From the NCBI GenBank assembly GCA_019915015.1, contig JAHBBC010000013.1:496001-560000 (forward strand): 64,000 bases of DNA. Direction: 5' to 3'. Below the pieces are notes generated by a model, which was given only the letters and a program-made list of their open reading frames with translations, was not told the origin of the DNA and searched no databases. Of this stretch, positions 55,179 to 64,000 are shown in pieces; position 1 is the first letter of the stretch; each line of letters opens with the position of its first letter. Position numbers and translations under genes: made by a program. This DNA comes from Auriscalpium vulgare (taxonomy: Eukaryota > Basidiomycota > Agaricomycetes > Russulales > Auriscalpiaceae).

Positions 55179-55258
55179 TGCCCAGTGGCTAACCGGTTAC
55201 TGCGTCTCGAAGTCATTTGCATGACGTGTGTCGTGGGTTCGAATCCCGCTCTTTGCAC
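55179..55258 (+). repeat. tRNA-like sequence pointing to the right end of the KDZ transposon
   Basis: Nearly identical to the unit at 20354-20432: A-box-like TGGCTAACCGG, B-box GGTTCGAATCC, T stem GTGGG/CCCGC intact, acceptor stem absent. Confidence 0.75.
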
Positions 55259-55284
55259 ATATTTTGCGATCACGTGGGTGAGAG

Positions 55285-55350
55285 CCAAATGCATTGATCA
55301 CGGCCAAATGCATTGATCGCGGACAAATGCATTGATCGCGGACAAATGCA
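55285..55350. repeat. Terminal ATGCAT minisatellite (19-bp unit), right arm
   Basis: Three to four copies of AAATGCATTGATCGCGGAC, followed outward by the conserved motif TTGACACAAACCAAATACAT (inverted) at about 55420-55440. Confidence 0.85.
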
Positions 55351-55472
55351 TTAGCCCACTGCTTCGCACAGTGTCTGTTGCTGGTAAATGGGCTTGTGTG
55401 TGTTGACACGACATAATGTATTTGGTTTGTGTCAAAACACAGGTGCAATGCATTGCGCCAACTGAATATCTA

Positions 55473-55682
55473 CGGACATTCGAGGGGCAGGTCGCGGGCA
55501 AAACGCGGAGCGCGCGGGGCCTCACGTTCGCGACGATTGATGGGGCAGGGCATATGGTGCGAGAGTCGTGCTGCAGTGTGTTGTCGGATATCTAACGTTG
55601 AAGGGGTCTGCAGGCGCCGTACGACAAGCCAAGGGAGTCGCTGGCGCTGATCCGGCGCTGGCTTGCAGGGGTGGAGATTTGA
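55473..55682 (+). pseudogene. S10 carboxypeptidase pseudogene, piece 3 (end of exon 10, exon 11)
   Basis: Completes the gene begun at 8088. It reads [20 protein letters not shown], then TIDGAGHM with the catalytic His. An intron with a GTGCGA donor follows, then APYDKPRESLALIRRWLAGV and a stop at 55680-55682. Joined to piece 2 across one copy of the 8-bp duplication it continues in frame. The intact tandem paralogue starts about 730 bp downstream. Confidence 0.9.
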
Positions 55683-56409
55683 TGCAATCCATGATCACAG
55701 AAATAATGCAAAACATCTCAGAACGACTGTTTACTGTGGGTATGGTTAGCCACGGAGACTCGACATCACTGACCGTATGGATCCTTTCTTTCGGATCGAG
55801 CAAGAAGCAAACAGGGCAACAGACCCGACCACTGTACGCATGCCTTCTTTCGACAACGCTCCCGTGTACATTGGTACATAAATTCTTGAAAACGTGCCGA
55901 ACCGGTAAGTACTTGGATGACTACCCCCAGCCACTACCAGGTGCAAAATAACTTGCCAGCGTTGCCAAACTACTTTTATGTAAATAGAGCACAGACGAGC
56001 TTGAGGCTGGATCCATCCGGGACTATCCCCGTGACCGTGTCAATTGCGTAAGAACGACCCCGGATAGCCCCATATATTGATGCAACAATTCAACTAACGA
56101 GACCCCGGCTAGTCCACAATGATCATGCGCGGACTCCTTGCCTGTCGGATCCATACTACTAGTAGTGTCAAATATTTTATTGAACTGAACCACGCCTATC
56201 CGCCTGTTCATTTTCATTTTTTTGAGCCAAACCTCGCAGTGAGTTGATCATGGACCGTTCGCACGCAGCTGGCGCTGGCATTCCGCAGCACCTGCATCAA
56301 CTTCGATGATGGAGTCCATCGGCCGCCCAACCAGCTACATAAACTCAACTTGTCGCAGCGAGTGCGCTGCCGACTCCCAGTACTCCCGCCACAGGAACAT
56401 CGAAGCGCC
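55683..56409. other. Intergenic region, promoter of the intact carboxypeptidase gene
   Basis: No gene recognised. ACATAAAC at about 56336 lies some 70 bp upstream of the start codon and may act as a weak TATA element. Confidence 0.4.
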
Positions 56410-58459
56410 ATGCTGCTGACAGCCAGTTTGCTGGTCGCGCTGACCGGCACTGCGAGTGTATTCGCTAGGGCATACGCAGAGCAGATTCCGTTCTCAGCAA
56501 ACGGCTTGAACTCTCACGGGGCGAAGCCACCCGTCCAGCATTTCCAACCCGTAGGATCTCTACGCAATGTCAGTGGGGACGCATTCACCACTCTACGGCA
56601 CCCTTTGTTCCCGGCGCACAGCGTGCGGATCAAACAGTCTAACTTCTGCGATACCACTGTCAAGTGCGTGTATTGCTATCTTTTTTTCCACCACTACTGA
56701 TCTCTATCACTTGTATCAGAACTTATACGGGATACATCGACTTCAACGCGAAGCATCTGTTCTTCTATTTCTTCGAGAGTAGGAGCGACCCCGACAAGGA
56801 CGACGTGATATTCTGGACCAACGGAGGTGTGTTGCACCCTCTAGCCGACTTATTGGTGCTAATAGCATGCTTAGGTCCTGGTTGCGCCTCGTCTGGCGGT
56901 CTCTTCATGGAGCTCGGTCCATGCCGTGTGACGAACGCGACCAAAGGCCCTGAATTCTTTCCCTATTCCTGGAACTCCAACGCGAACATCTTCTTCGTCG
57001 ACCAGCCCGTCAACGTTGGTTTTTCCTACGCGGAGTACGGTATACACATCGTACGCTCGTATCTGTTTCCCTTTCGCGTCCCGCGGTCTGAAATCTGTAC
57101 AGGATAACACGCCCGATGCCGCAAAAGACATCGCTGCATTTGTAGCTATCTTTTTTGAACACTTTGCATCTTTCAAAGGGAGGCCATTCCACATGGCGGG
57201 TGAATCTTACGGTGTCCGTACCATCTGTATGGAAGGCATGGATTCCTCATTTACTTGGATGTTCAACAGGGTCGATACATCCCTCTCTTTGCTTCTGAAA
57301 TTTACGACCAAAATGCACTCCTCGTGGCGAACGGATTGACACCCATCAACTTGACGTCGGCCATGATCGGTAAGCCCAATGCATGGGGCATGCCAACACT
57401 CCCTACTGACTTGGTGGAGTAGGGAATGGCTTGACGGACTGGTATAGCATGCTCCTGTCCTACTATGATGTGCTCTGTTCCCCTGTTTCAGTGGCCCCGT
57501 CTTTCGACATCAGGTACTAGGTCTATGGCCGCATCGCTATTCACGATGCTAACGAAACTGAACGTCCACTCTAGCGAATGTGTGCGTATGAAACGGGTTG
57601 TGAGTCCTCCTTTCCATCCACCCAAAGTGCTGCTCGTTTTTGATCACGAACGCTTTAGTTGCCACGCTGCAAAACGTGGACCAACGAAGCATGCGTAGAC
57701 CAATACGATGCGATGAATTGCGAAGCCGCGATGGCCTTCTGCCAGACAGAGCTATTTCTTCCGTACTATAACAAAGGTACGTTTACTGCTCAGCAAAACA
57801 TCTCTACTGTCTCTGAAGTTCATTGAATTCGCAGGCCGCAACCCTTATGACATCACCTTGGATTGCGAGGACGACAACGGACTCTGCTATCCTGTCATGA
57901 AGTGCGTAGACGTATTATTCAATTAGTGGCGAATGCTAACTCCGCCGCAGCAACATAACCGAGTTCCTCAACCGCCCAGACGTGCGCGACACGCTAGGTG
58001 TCGACCCTGCCGTCGCGTCGTTCTCCGTATGTGCGGCCGATGTCGGGGCCGCGTTCGTTCAGAGCGGCGACATGCTGCATCGTAGCGTCGATTACGTCGC
58101 GGCGCTGCTCGAGCACGGCGTCGCGGTGCTGGCGTACGTCGGCGCGTACGACTGGGTGTGCAACTGGGTAGGCGTCGAGCGCTTCACGCTGGACATGGAA
58201 TGGAGTGGCCAGCGGGAGTTCGGGGAGCAGCCTCTGAGGGAGTGGACGTTGGAGGGGCAGGTCGCAGGCAAGACGAGGAGCGCGAAGGGGCTCACGTTCG
58301 CGACAATTGACGGGGCGGGACATATGGTGCGTATTCGCTCTGAACTCAAGGGAAGCTGAGTATTCGACGTTGACGGGTCCATGCATCTAGGCGCCGTATG
58401 ATAAGCCGAAAGAGTCGCTGGCACTGATCAACCGCTGGCTGGCTGGGGAGGAGATCTGA
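56410..58459 (+). CDS. Secreted serine carboxypeptidase (peptidase family S10), intact, 497 aa
   Basis: Removes C-terminal residues from peptides, usually in the vacuole or outside the cell. Eleven exons (56410-56663, 56720-56826, 56875-57050, 57103-57213, 57270-57369, 57423-57513, 57575-57599, 57659-57776, 57835-57901, 57951-58326, 58391-58459) sum to 498 codons including stop. The start gives a signal peptide ([18 protein letters not shown]). Motifs: [16 protein letters not shown] (substrate-carboxylate binding), catalytic Ser214 in AGESYGGRYIP (formed across an intron), Asp417 in YDWVCNWVG, His474 in GAGHM. Several Cys-containing loops ([31 protein letters not shown]) suit a disulphide-bonded secreted enzyme. 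Its tandem twin upstream is shredded by transposons, leaving this as the working copy. Confidence 0.95.
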
Positions 58460-58860
58460 GAGCGCTTAGAACCGTCAACTTGTAAAAGCAATTCATTGGA
58501 TTTCACAGTCGAATGAGTGCGGACCAGCCCCAATCTTTGCACATCTGGCAAATGGGCGCGGTGAGGAGACTCAAATGTACTCATAGGCTACAGCTAGCCT
58601 TTGCGCCTCTGATATGTTTGCAGTCCTAGGCCCAATCTGAGTCAAGAGTTGCACGAGTATGATGAAGCATCTGATATTGCGAAGGCAGGGTATATTGTAC
58701 TGATAAAACCCGATAAACCCAAAAGACCTAATCCCCGAGCACGAGAATGAACGAACGAACGAGACCCCAGAGAAATACTGCGCGCACAATCCAGACGCGT
58801 CCAACTCCTGCGCAAAATCAACAATCGACATAGCTCAACGCCATCAACGGCGCGAGACCC
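58460..58860. other. Intergenic region between convergent genes
   Basis: About 400 bp between the carboxypeptidase stop and the stop of the opposite-strand 573-aa gene. It must hold both 3' ends. No other feature seen. Confidence 0.5.
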
Positions 58861-60635
58861 TCACTCCTCTCTCTGCATCTCCTTTTCTTGCCTCTCTCGC
58901 TTTACGCGCTCGACAACTGCGAGCGCGGTCAGCGAGAGGCCATCCTCGCGGATGGTGCGCCCAGACCGCAGCACCGCCAGCTCGGCATCGACCGCGGCAG
59001 GGCGTTTGCCCAGCGGCGCAGGCGAGTCGGCCGCGACGGGCGCTCGGCCGCGGAGGCGTGAGCCCCACGGGGAGCCCACATCCGTCGCGGGCGATTCACA
59101 CGCCGATGACCGCGGCGACGAGAATAGCGACCGCACAGGGGAGGAGGAGGTAGAGGAGGAGGAGGTCGAGGCGGGGAGCGCGCCACGCGTGCGGCGCTTC
59201 TCGAGCGCGAGCTTGAGCTCGCACACAAGGTTGTGGTCGTCGTGCTCCGCGCGTAGGGGCGCGTGCACTCCCGCCGCGTCGGCCGCGCGCTTGCGAAACT
59301 TCCGCGAGAGCTCCGACGCTTTCTCATCACTAGTATCATCACGACTAGTGGCAGCCGTCGACTTGCTGCCCGTCGTCTTCAGACCTGCGCGCAGGTCGGG
59401 TACGTCACGATCAGGAGTAGTGGCAGCTGTCAACTTGCTGCCCGTCGTCTTCAGGCCAGCGCGCAGATTGGGCACCAGCGCGCGCTCCTTGTCCATGCGC
59501 TGCACTTTGCGCAGGCCTCCGACGAAGTTTCCATCCGCATCGAACTGCTTCTGCAGCTCACCGATAACGTGTCCGAGATGACTCTCCTTGCGAATCTTCT
59601 CCATGATCTTTCCGCCCTTGGCGGCCTTCCGGACCCTAATGAAGGCGGAAACGGACATGACGGTTTGTGACGCGGGGGGCATGGGGGGCGCAGGGGGCGC
59701 AGGAGGAGGCCCGGATGGCGTAGGAATAACTGCATCAGTCTGTATAGCCATCTCGGCATATACCTTCGCTGGGGCTGGCATGGTCTTGCACTGGCAAACG
59801 AGGCTCAGCGATTTCGAGCCCGTCGTGCTTTCATCTTTGCACGCGGTATCAGTATCTGCATCGCAGCACCATAACATAAACACGTACCATCTTCACTTTC
59901 AACAAATACGTCTGCCATCGCAGCGCTTGACGCATCCGACACGCTCCCGGACGACACCGACGCCGCGCACATCTCCTCGAGCTCGCGCGTGAGCTCAGCG
60001 ACCTTGGCAGCGAACAGCGCCTGCGGCATAATATACGCGTCCTCGATCTGGGAAAGCAGCGGGCTCTCAAAGGCGGGGGCAGAAAGCCTCTCCGTGGCCG
60101 TGTCAGCCACCGGCTCGCCGTCGATCGTCCCGAACGACAGGCGCTTCTTCTTGAGGACCTCGTTGACGGTCCTGACGAGCGAAGGCGTGACAGCGATGTC
60201 AACGACTTGCCCACGGGTGAAGGCAAAGGGAAGCACAGATGCGGGCTCGTAGGCGGGCAGGAACTCCTCGACGACCTCGATCTTCTCCTCGACAGCGGGC
60301 ACAGGCTCGACCACCACGACTTGAACATCAGGAAGAGCAGAGGCCTGGGGGTAGATGGTTGACTCCGATGAGACCGGGGCGAAGACAATTGACTCGTATG
60401 TGGGCAGCGTGGCTAGGTCATCCTCGTCCGCGACGACCTCCGGCATATCGAGTACTTCGAAGTCGTCGAGAAGAGCAGTCTTGCGCCCGCGACGAGGGCC
60501 GAGCTTCTTGAGTGCGCGCACGACGGCGCTAGCGGTCTTGGAAATAACGCGCGCGGGCTTGCGCGCGGCTGACGCGGGGGCAGACGCCGAGCGGAAGGGG
60601 AATTTGGAAAGAAGAGACTGAGGGTTGGTGGGCAT
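58861..60635 (-). CDS. Protein of unknown function with an internal repeat, 573 aa
   Basis: Two exons (60635-59888 and 59834-58861) sum to 574 codons including stop; the 53-nt intron has a GTACGT donor and an ACTGAT branch site. The start is MPTNPQSLLSKFPF. The N-terminal half is Ala/Val/Glu-rich with a basic patch (LGPRRGRKTA) and an ordered-looking segment (SLVRTVNEVLKKKRLSFGTI, then a helix EVAELTRELEE-like at about 225-235). The second half holds a perfect-looking duplication, LRAGLKTTGSK(L/S)TAAT, twice in tandem, then Ser-rich and basic stretches ending in KRERQEKEMQREE. No signal peptide or membrane span. I do not recognise a family; it may be a nuclear or scaffold protein. It is not inside a mobile element. 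Confidence 0.78.
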
Positions 60636-60750
60636 GGTGGTGGTGGTGGTGGTGGTGCACAAGAATGTGTATGTGGTGTAGATTGATTGCGGGTGAGTGG
60701 ATAGAGATGGTGGGTGCACTGGGGGAAGATATGGGAGGCTGGGGGCGGGC

Positions 60751-60760
60751 CTTTATATGG
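60751..60760 (-). promoter_or_regulatory. TATA box of the 573-aa gene
   Basis: CCATATAAAG on the minus strand, about 115 bp upstream of the ATG at 60635. The leader between them has a CCA-repeat tract just before the start codon. Confidence 0.65.
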
Positions 60761-61861
60761 GATGCGTGTCATGTTGAGGCTGACACGACTAAAAGGGTAG
60801 CTTGGAATTCATGATGCAATGTCAATAGAAGAGCGTGACAGGTCAAAGAGTAGTAAGCGTCGCATGTACTCGAAGTTCGCTAGACACAAAAAAAGTAATG
60901 AGAACCGAGAGTCGACAGTCAAAGTCAAGGGTTGAACCCAAGTCAGCATCTTTTGGAGGGAATTCGAAATCATCGAAGAGTAAGCCACAACGCCGCGCTG
61001 CAGACACGCCAACCACCGACCAGTCAAGAAACATCAAGCGCAGGCAATCGTATTCACTTTCCGCTCCAAGATAGCCAGCTGACAAGGCATGAAGGCATCT
61101 TCCGAGTCGATCAAAGAGCGCTTTTCAGCAGTAAGACAAAAGCGCGAGATGACCCATAGGTCAAGGTCTAGATACATCAAGGAGTCAAGCCTGAAGCTTC
61201 AAGTTGGCGAGTAGTCGACCGGTGCGTGAAGGACGTGGCAAGTGCTTCAGACTCGGAGGGTTGGGAGTCTCGTACGCCAGTCTCCACGGCCAGTGAACCC
61301 ACGGCCAGTGAACGCGGTCAGTGCACGTTGATCAGAGTCGGCTTGGACACTTTTCGCACACCCGTAAACCACGTAACAGATACTGGACGCTGCTTGATGA
61401 TTCCCTGTGGTTTTCGTGTGCCGTTCTGAGATGTACGAGCTGACAGTGAGCTGACTGTGCCAGGCAGGGTGGAGGGTGGGAATTTCTCGTAATTTGTTTG
61501 TTGATTAGGCGGCCCGGTTAACCCGTTCCCACGATAATTAAGCATCTGGAAGCGACCGCCTTGTGCCGATTGCTCTTAGCCCTCGAAGCGAAGGAAGTTA
61601 TGTGACGCTCGCATATGCGAGGGCATTCTAGGGATCTTGGGACAATATTTGTCGCGCTGTTTCTCACTGATGAGGATAAGTCGTTTAGTCACACCCTGCT
61701 TGGCAGTGCTCGCCGCGAGCGGCGTCACAGACAGTTTCTATTCCGGTTTGGCCATCCCTGTGGTAATTGCTCCGTCTCGTGATGTGGCTCGTGTAGCTTT
61801 ACGCCCTCTATATCATTCTGAATATAGAGCCGTGGTAGCTCGCAGCCCGGCTACCTCCTAG
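60761..61861. other. Intergenic, no gene recognised
   Basis: About 1.1 kb between two same-strand genes. Open frames are short and unsupported on both strands. It contains the upstream promoter of the 573-aa gene and the 3' flank of the aldose 1-epimerase-like gene. Confidence 0.5.
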
Positions 61862-63639
61862 TCACTGCACCAGCGAGAACTTGTACGTCGTGCTCCAAAC
61901 GAAGTCTCTGCCCGGACCGTCTACAACATTTCAGTCAGCCTCCGGTTTCGATTTTCGACAGGAGAGATACGCACAGATCTGGTCCTGGCCCCACTGCGGG
62001 TTATGGATTGCATCGACCCATCCCTCCTGCTCGATCGCGACGGCGGAGTGCGGGCCGTAGAGCAGCCCCGGACCTCCGTGGACGGCTTTGCGCGGCACGC
62101 TGAGGCCGTTCGAGGTATAGACCTGTGTCGCGGGGGAGTCGGAAATGACGTCCAGCCTGCGCGGGAGATCGTTAACCTCAACCGTTGTGTTTCGGGGCAT
62201 GCGCACCTGATGCCAGACACGTCACTCCAGAGGCTAAGGCGGGGACTGCCCGAGATCGGCTCGTCGTATATCCAGCAGTTATCATATCCTTGACAGCCTG
62301 GCATGGACTTCTCAGCTACATGCTCTATGCCTCGATGTCGCTACTCACCTGGTCCGCACACTCCATCGACTGCATCCCACCGCGCGTCAATGCGCCGTGG
62401 CACGCGGAAGTCCATGACATCTCCTGCCTCGGCAGCGACGATGTCGCCTGTGGGAACGTTGAACGAGTCGGTCTTGAGCGTGTGAGAGCTGGCGATGCGA
62501 AGTGTGTGCTCGAGGATGTTGCTGTCGTTCCAGGAGTCCGTCTGCGTGCGGAATGCGTCGAGATTCCTATTGTGCGAGACGGACGACGAGGATGAGAGGA
62601 ATTGATGGAAAGATGTACAAGGACGAGAGGTGCGAATGTGAGGGATCTGGCCAGTCAAACAGAGACGCTAGACTGACCAGTAAACGTGCTGCGTCAGCAT
62701 AATCGGCGTCGACTCGGACGAGGACGCGTGAATCTCCGTCTTGAGCTGGCCGCTCTCAACCGAATGCGTCACCTAATCGAACAAGAGTGCGGCTCAGCAT
62801 GACCTAATGACTGGGGACTCGATTATTTGACGCACGAATGCTACGACTGTCCCGGGGAAGCCCTCGTCGGCATTATCGATGTGCTGGTACGTCACGCTCA
62901 TTGGCGAGCTCGAGACCAAGGTCCAGTTGCGTCTGTCCCAACCATATATACCGCCGTGGATGGTGTCGGCGCCTGCGACGAGGATGCCGAATCAGAAAGC
63001 GATTCAGCTGAGTCAGAGCATGACGGCACACCTTTGTTGTCGTTGGTAGGGATGTGGAACGTGCCTGGGCTGTCGGCGGGCGGGTCGTTGGAGATCGGGA
63101 TGGTGAACGTTCCTAGAAACAAATGACAGCAGTCAGGAAATTGCGTACTTAGACTGCTCGAATGCACATACCATTCTTGATGCGATTCGCATACCTGTGT
63201 GCACCACCGTAAGCCTCGAACCGGCCACATAAGATCCCACACCCACCGGCCGACGACGCTATTGAACACAGGATGGCCATAATCTGTGTATATCTTGGTC
63301 TGTTCCGACCGAACCTTATCTCAGAAAGAAGAGTGGAAGAAGAGGCGGGCGACGTACGTTGTCGTCATAGCCTGGTACGATGTCGAGCAACTCCCCATGC
63401 TTGTCCTTTACCCATAGCTCGGTGAGCGTCGCGCCGATCGACACAAACTTCGCTGTGATCGAGCCGTCGACCGCTGAGATGCTCGTGACGTCGAAAGGCT
63501 GGCAGGAAAGATGTCAACCCAGATCAAAGCATGGGCTGAGCGGGGAACGCACGTAAGGTTCGGAATCGGCGAATGCACATCCCGCCGCGGAGACGATAAC
63601 CGCCACCTTCAGGAGCCCGGTTTTTAGAGAAAGAAGCAT
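61862..63639 (-). CDS. Secreted aldose 1-epimerase-like protein, intact, 388 aa
   Basis: Interconverts alpha and beta forms of aldoses; this is a secreted fungal type. Eleven exons (63639-63553, 63498-63358, 63299-63247, 63194-63172, 63112-63032, 62972-62836, 62772-62678, 62566-62349, 62297-62207, 62156-61975, 61920-61862) sum to 389 codons including stop; one exon is only 23 nt. Start MLLSLKTGLLKVAVIVSAAG is a signal peptide. Family motifs: SIGATLTELWVKDKHGEL, GHPVFNSVVGRYANRIKNG, His134 in TIHGGIYGWDRRNW, His203 in TQHVYWNLDAF, and Glu351/353 in AIEQEGWVDAIHNPQW, the expected His/His/Glu positions. The last residues KFSLVQ are typical. No N-terminal or C-terminal loss. A minus-strand CCTATATTTT lies about 90 bp upstream. 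Confidence 0.94.
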
Positions 63640-64000
63640 GAAAGCAAAGGATCGGAGGGAGAGCGGGTAGCGATGTGCTTGATGGTCGCGGTCGAACACG
63701 AACAGTTGGAAGGTAGGTGCCGTCGAAAATATAGGACTGAGTTGAATGCCTGTATACGTCAGCTTCGAGCGCAGTTAGCCTTTGTCTATCCTCGTCTATA
63801 GCGCCCCAAAGTGTGCTTCAGTCTTGAATGTAAGTGTCCACAGGCAGTACCAGAGACCGCTCGAAGGCAGCTCCATCATCGCTCAAGTACTAGAAAACGC
63901 CTTCCGAGAAAGATTTCTGCGCTCATTCAGTCAGTGTGAAAGTTGTAGCACCAGTACAAACACCGAGTGAGAGAAGTGGGGTAGGCAGGCAGTCACAGAG
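63640..64000. other. Upstream region of the aldose 1-epimerase-like gene
   Basis: Contains a minus-strand TATA-like CCTATATTTT at about 63727-63736. No gene is recognised to the window's edge. Confidence 0.5.

Larger units (their letters stand above)
31032..55472. mobile_element. 24.4-kb KDZ transposon with TET/JBP dioxygenase and further intact genes
   Basis: The ends are GAGGGACTTCAGTTGGCG (31032) and, inverted, TAGATATTCAGTTGGCG (55472), the same pair as in the insertion at 20101-30370 but in the opposite orientation. Flanking TGGACATT (31024-31031) and CGGACATT (55473-55480) form an 8-bp target duplication with one change; joining the flanks restores the carboxypeptidase frame (VWTFEGQ). 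Intact genes inside: KDZ transposase (+), TET/JBP dioxygenase, and three genes of unknown function (all minus). It also holds a decayed host-like aldose 1-epimerase fragment. Eight-bp duplications are reported for Zisupton, one branch of this superfamily. Linkage of TET/JBP genes to KDZ elements is established for mushrooms. Confidence 0.88.

Noticed and set aside
20354..55258. Canonical tRNA genes
   Set aside because: The A/B-box sequences at 20354, 29696, 30071, 31441 and 55179 lack a pairing acceptor stem and a sound anticodon arm, so I list them as tRNA-like repeats.

Overview
The window looks like nuclear DNA of a mushroom-forming basidiomycete (Agaricomycetes). Coding regions are GC-rich and cut by many introns of about 46-62 nt with GTRNGY donors and CTRAY-like branch sites. 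The mobile elements (a Ty3/gypsy chromovirus, a Plavaka transposon, a KDZ transposon carrying a TET/JBP dioxygenase, and a DUF6532 gene) belong to families typical of that class. I cannot name the species. All splice models were made by eye; for the main genes every exon set sums to an intact reading frame.

Left flank (1-8087): broken F-box genes, a Plavaka fragment abutting a 5'-truncated BTB gene, and an intact six-exon epoxide hydrolase gene. Right flank (55683-64000): an intact secreted S10 carboxypeptidase gene, a two-exon gene of unknown function, and an intact eleven-exon secreted aldose 1-epimerase-like gene.

Between the flanks lies one story. A tandem twin of the S10 carboxypeptidase gene has been blown apart over about 47.6 kb. 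Its pieces (8088-8148, 8436-8808, 20060-20100, 30371-31031, 55473-55682) are in order, on one strand, and rejoin in frame. They are separated by a 287-bp MITE, an 11.25-kb gypsy element in an intron, a KDZ-type deletion derivative of about 1.84 kb that itself holds an 8.43-kb Plavaka element, and a 24.44-kb KDZ transposon.

The 24.44-kb KDZ element (31032-55472) seems complete. It has related ends, an 8-bp target duplication with one mismatch, an intact 1106-aa KDZ transposase, an intact 396-aa TET/JBP-type 2OG-Fe(II) dioxygenase, and three further intact genes (813, 636 and 444 aa) on the strand opposite the transposase. It also carries a decayed copy of a different aldose 1-epimerase-like gene. 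All four ends of the two KDZ-family insertions share one architecture: a terminal motif, an ATGCAT-based 18-19 bp minisatellite, then a tRNA-like A-box/B-box sequence pointing outward.

The gypsy element is very young (LTRs differ at 1 of 299 positions). Gag-protease and pol lie in one frame separated by a single TGA, followed 8 nt later by a hairpin with a GAAA loop, which suggests stop-codon readthrough. Its chromodomain lies one frame off pol, and it carries a third sense ORF of 881 aa.
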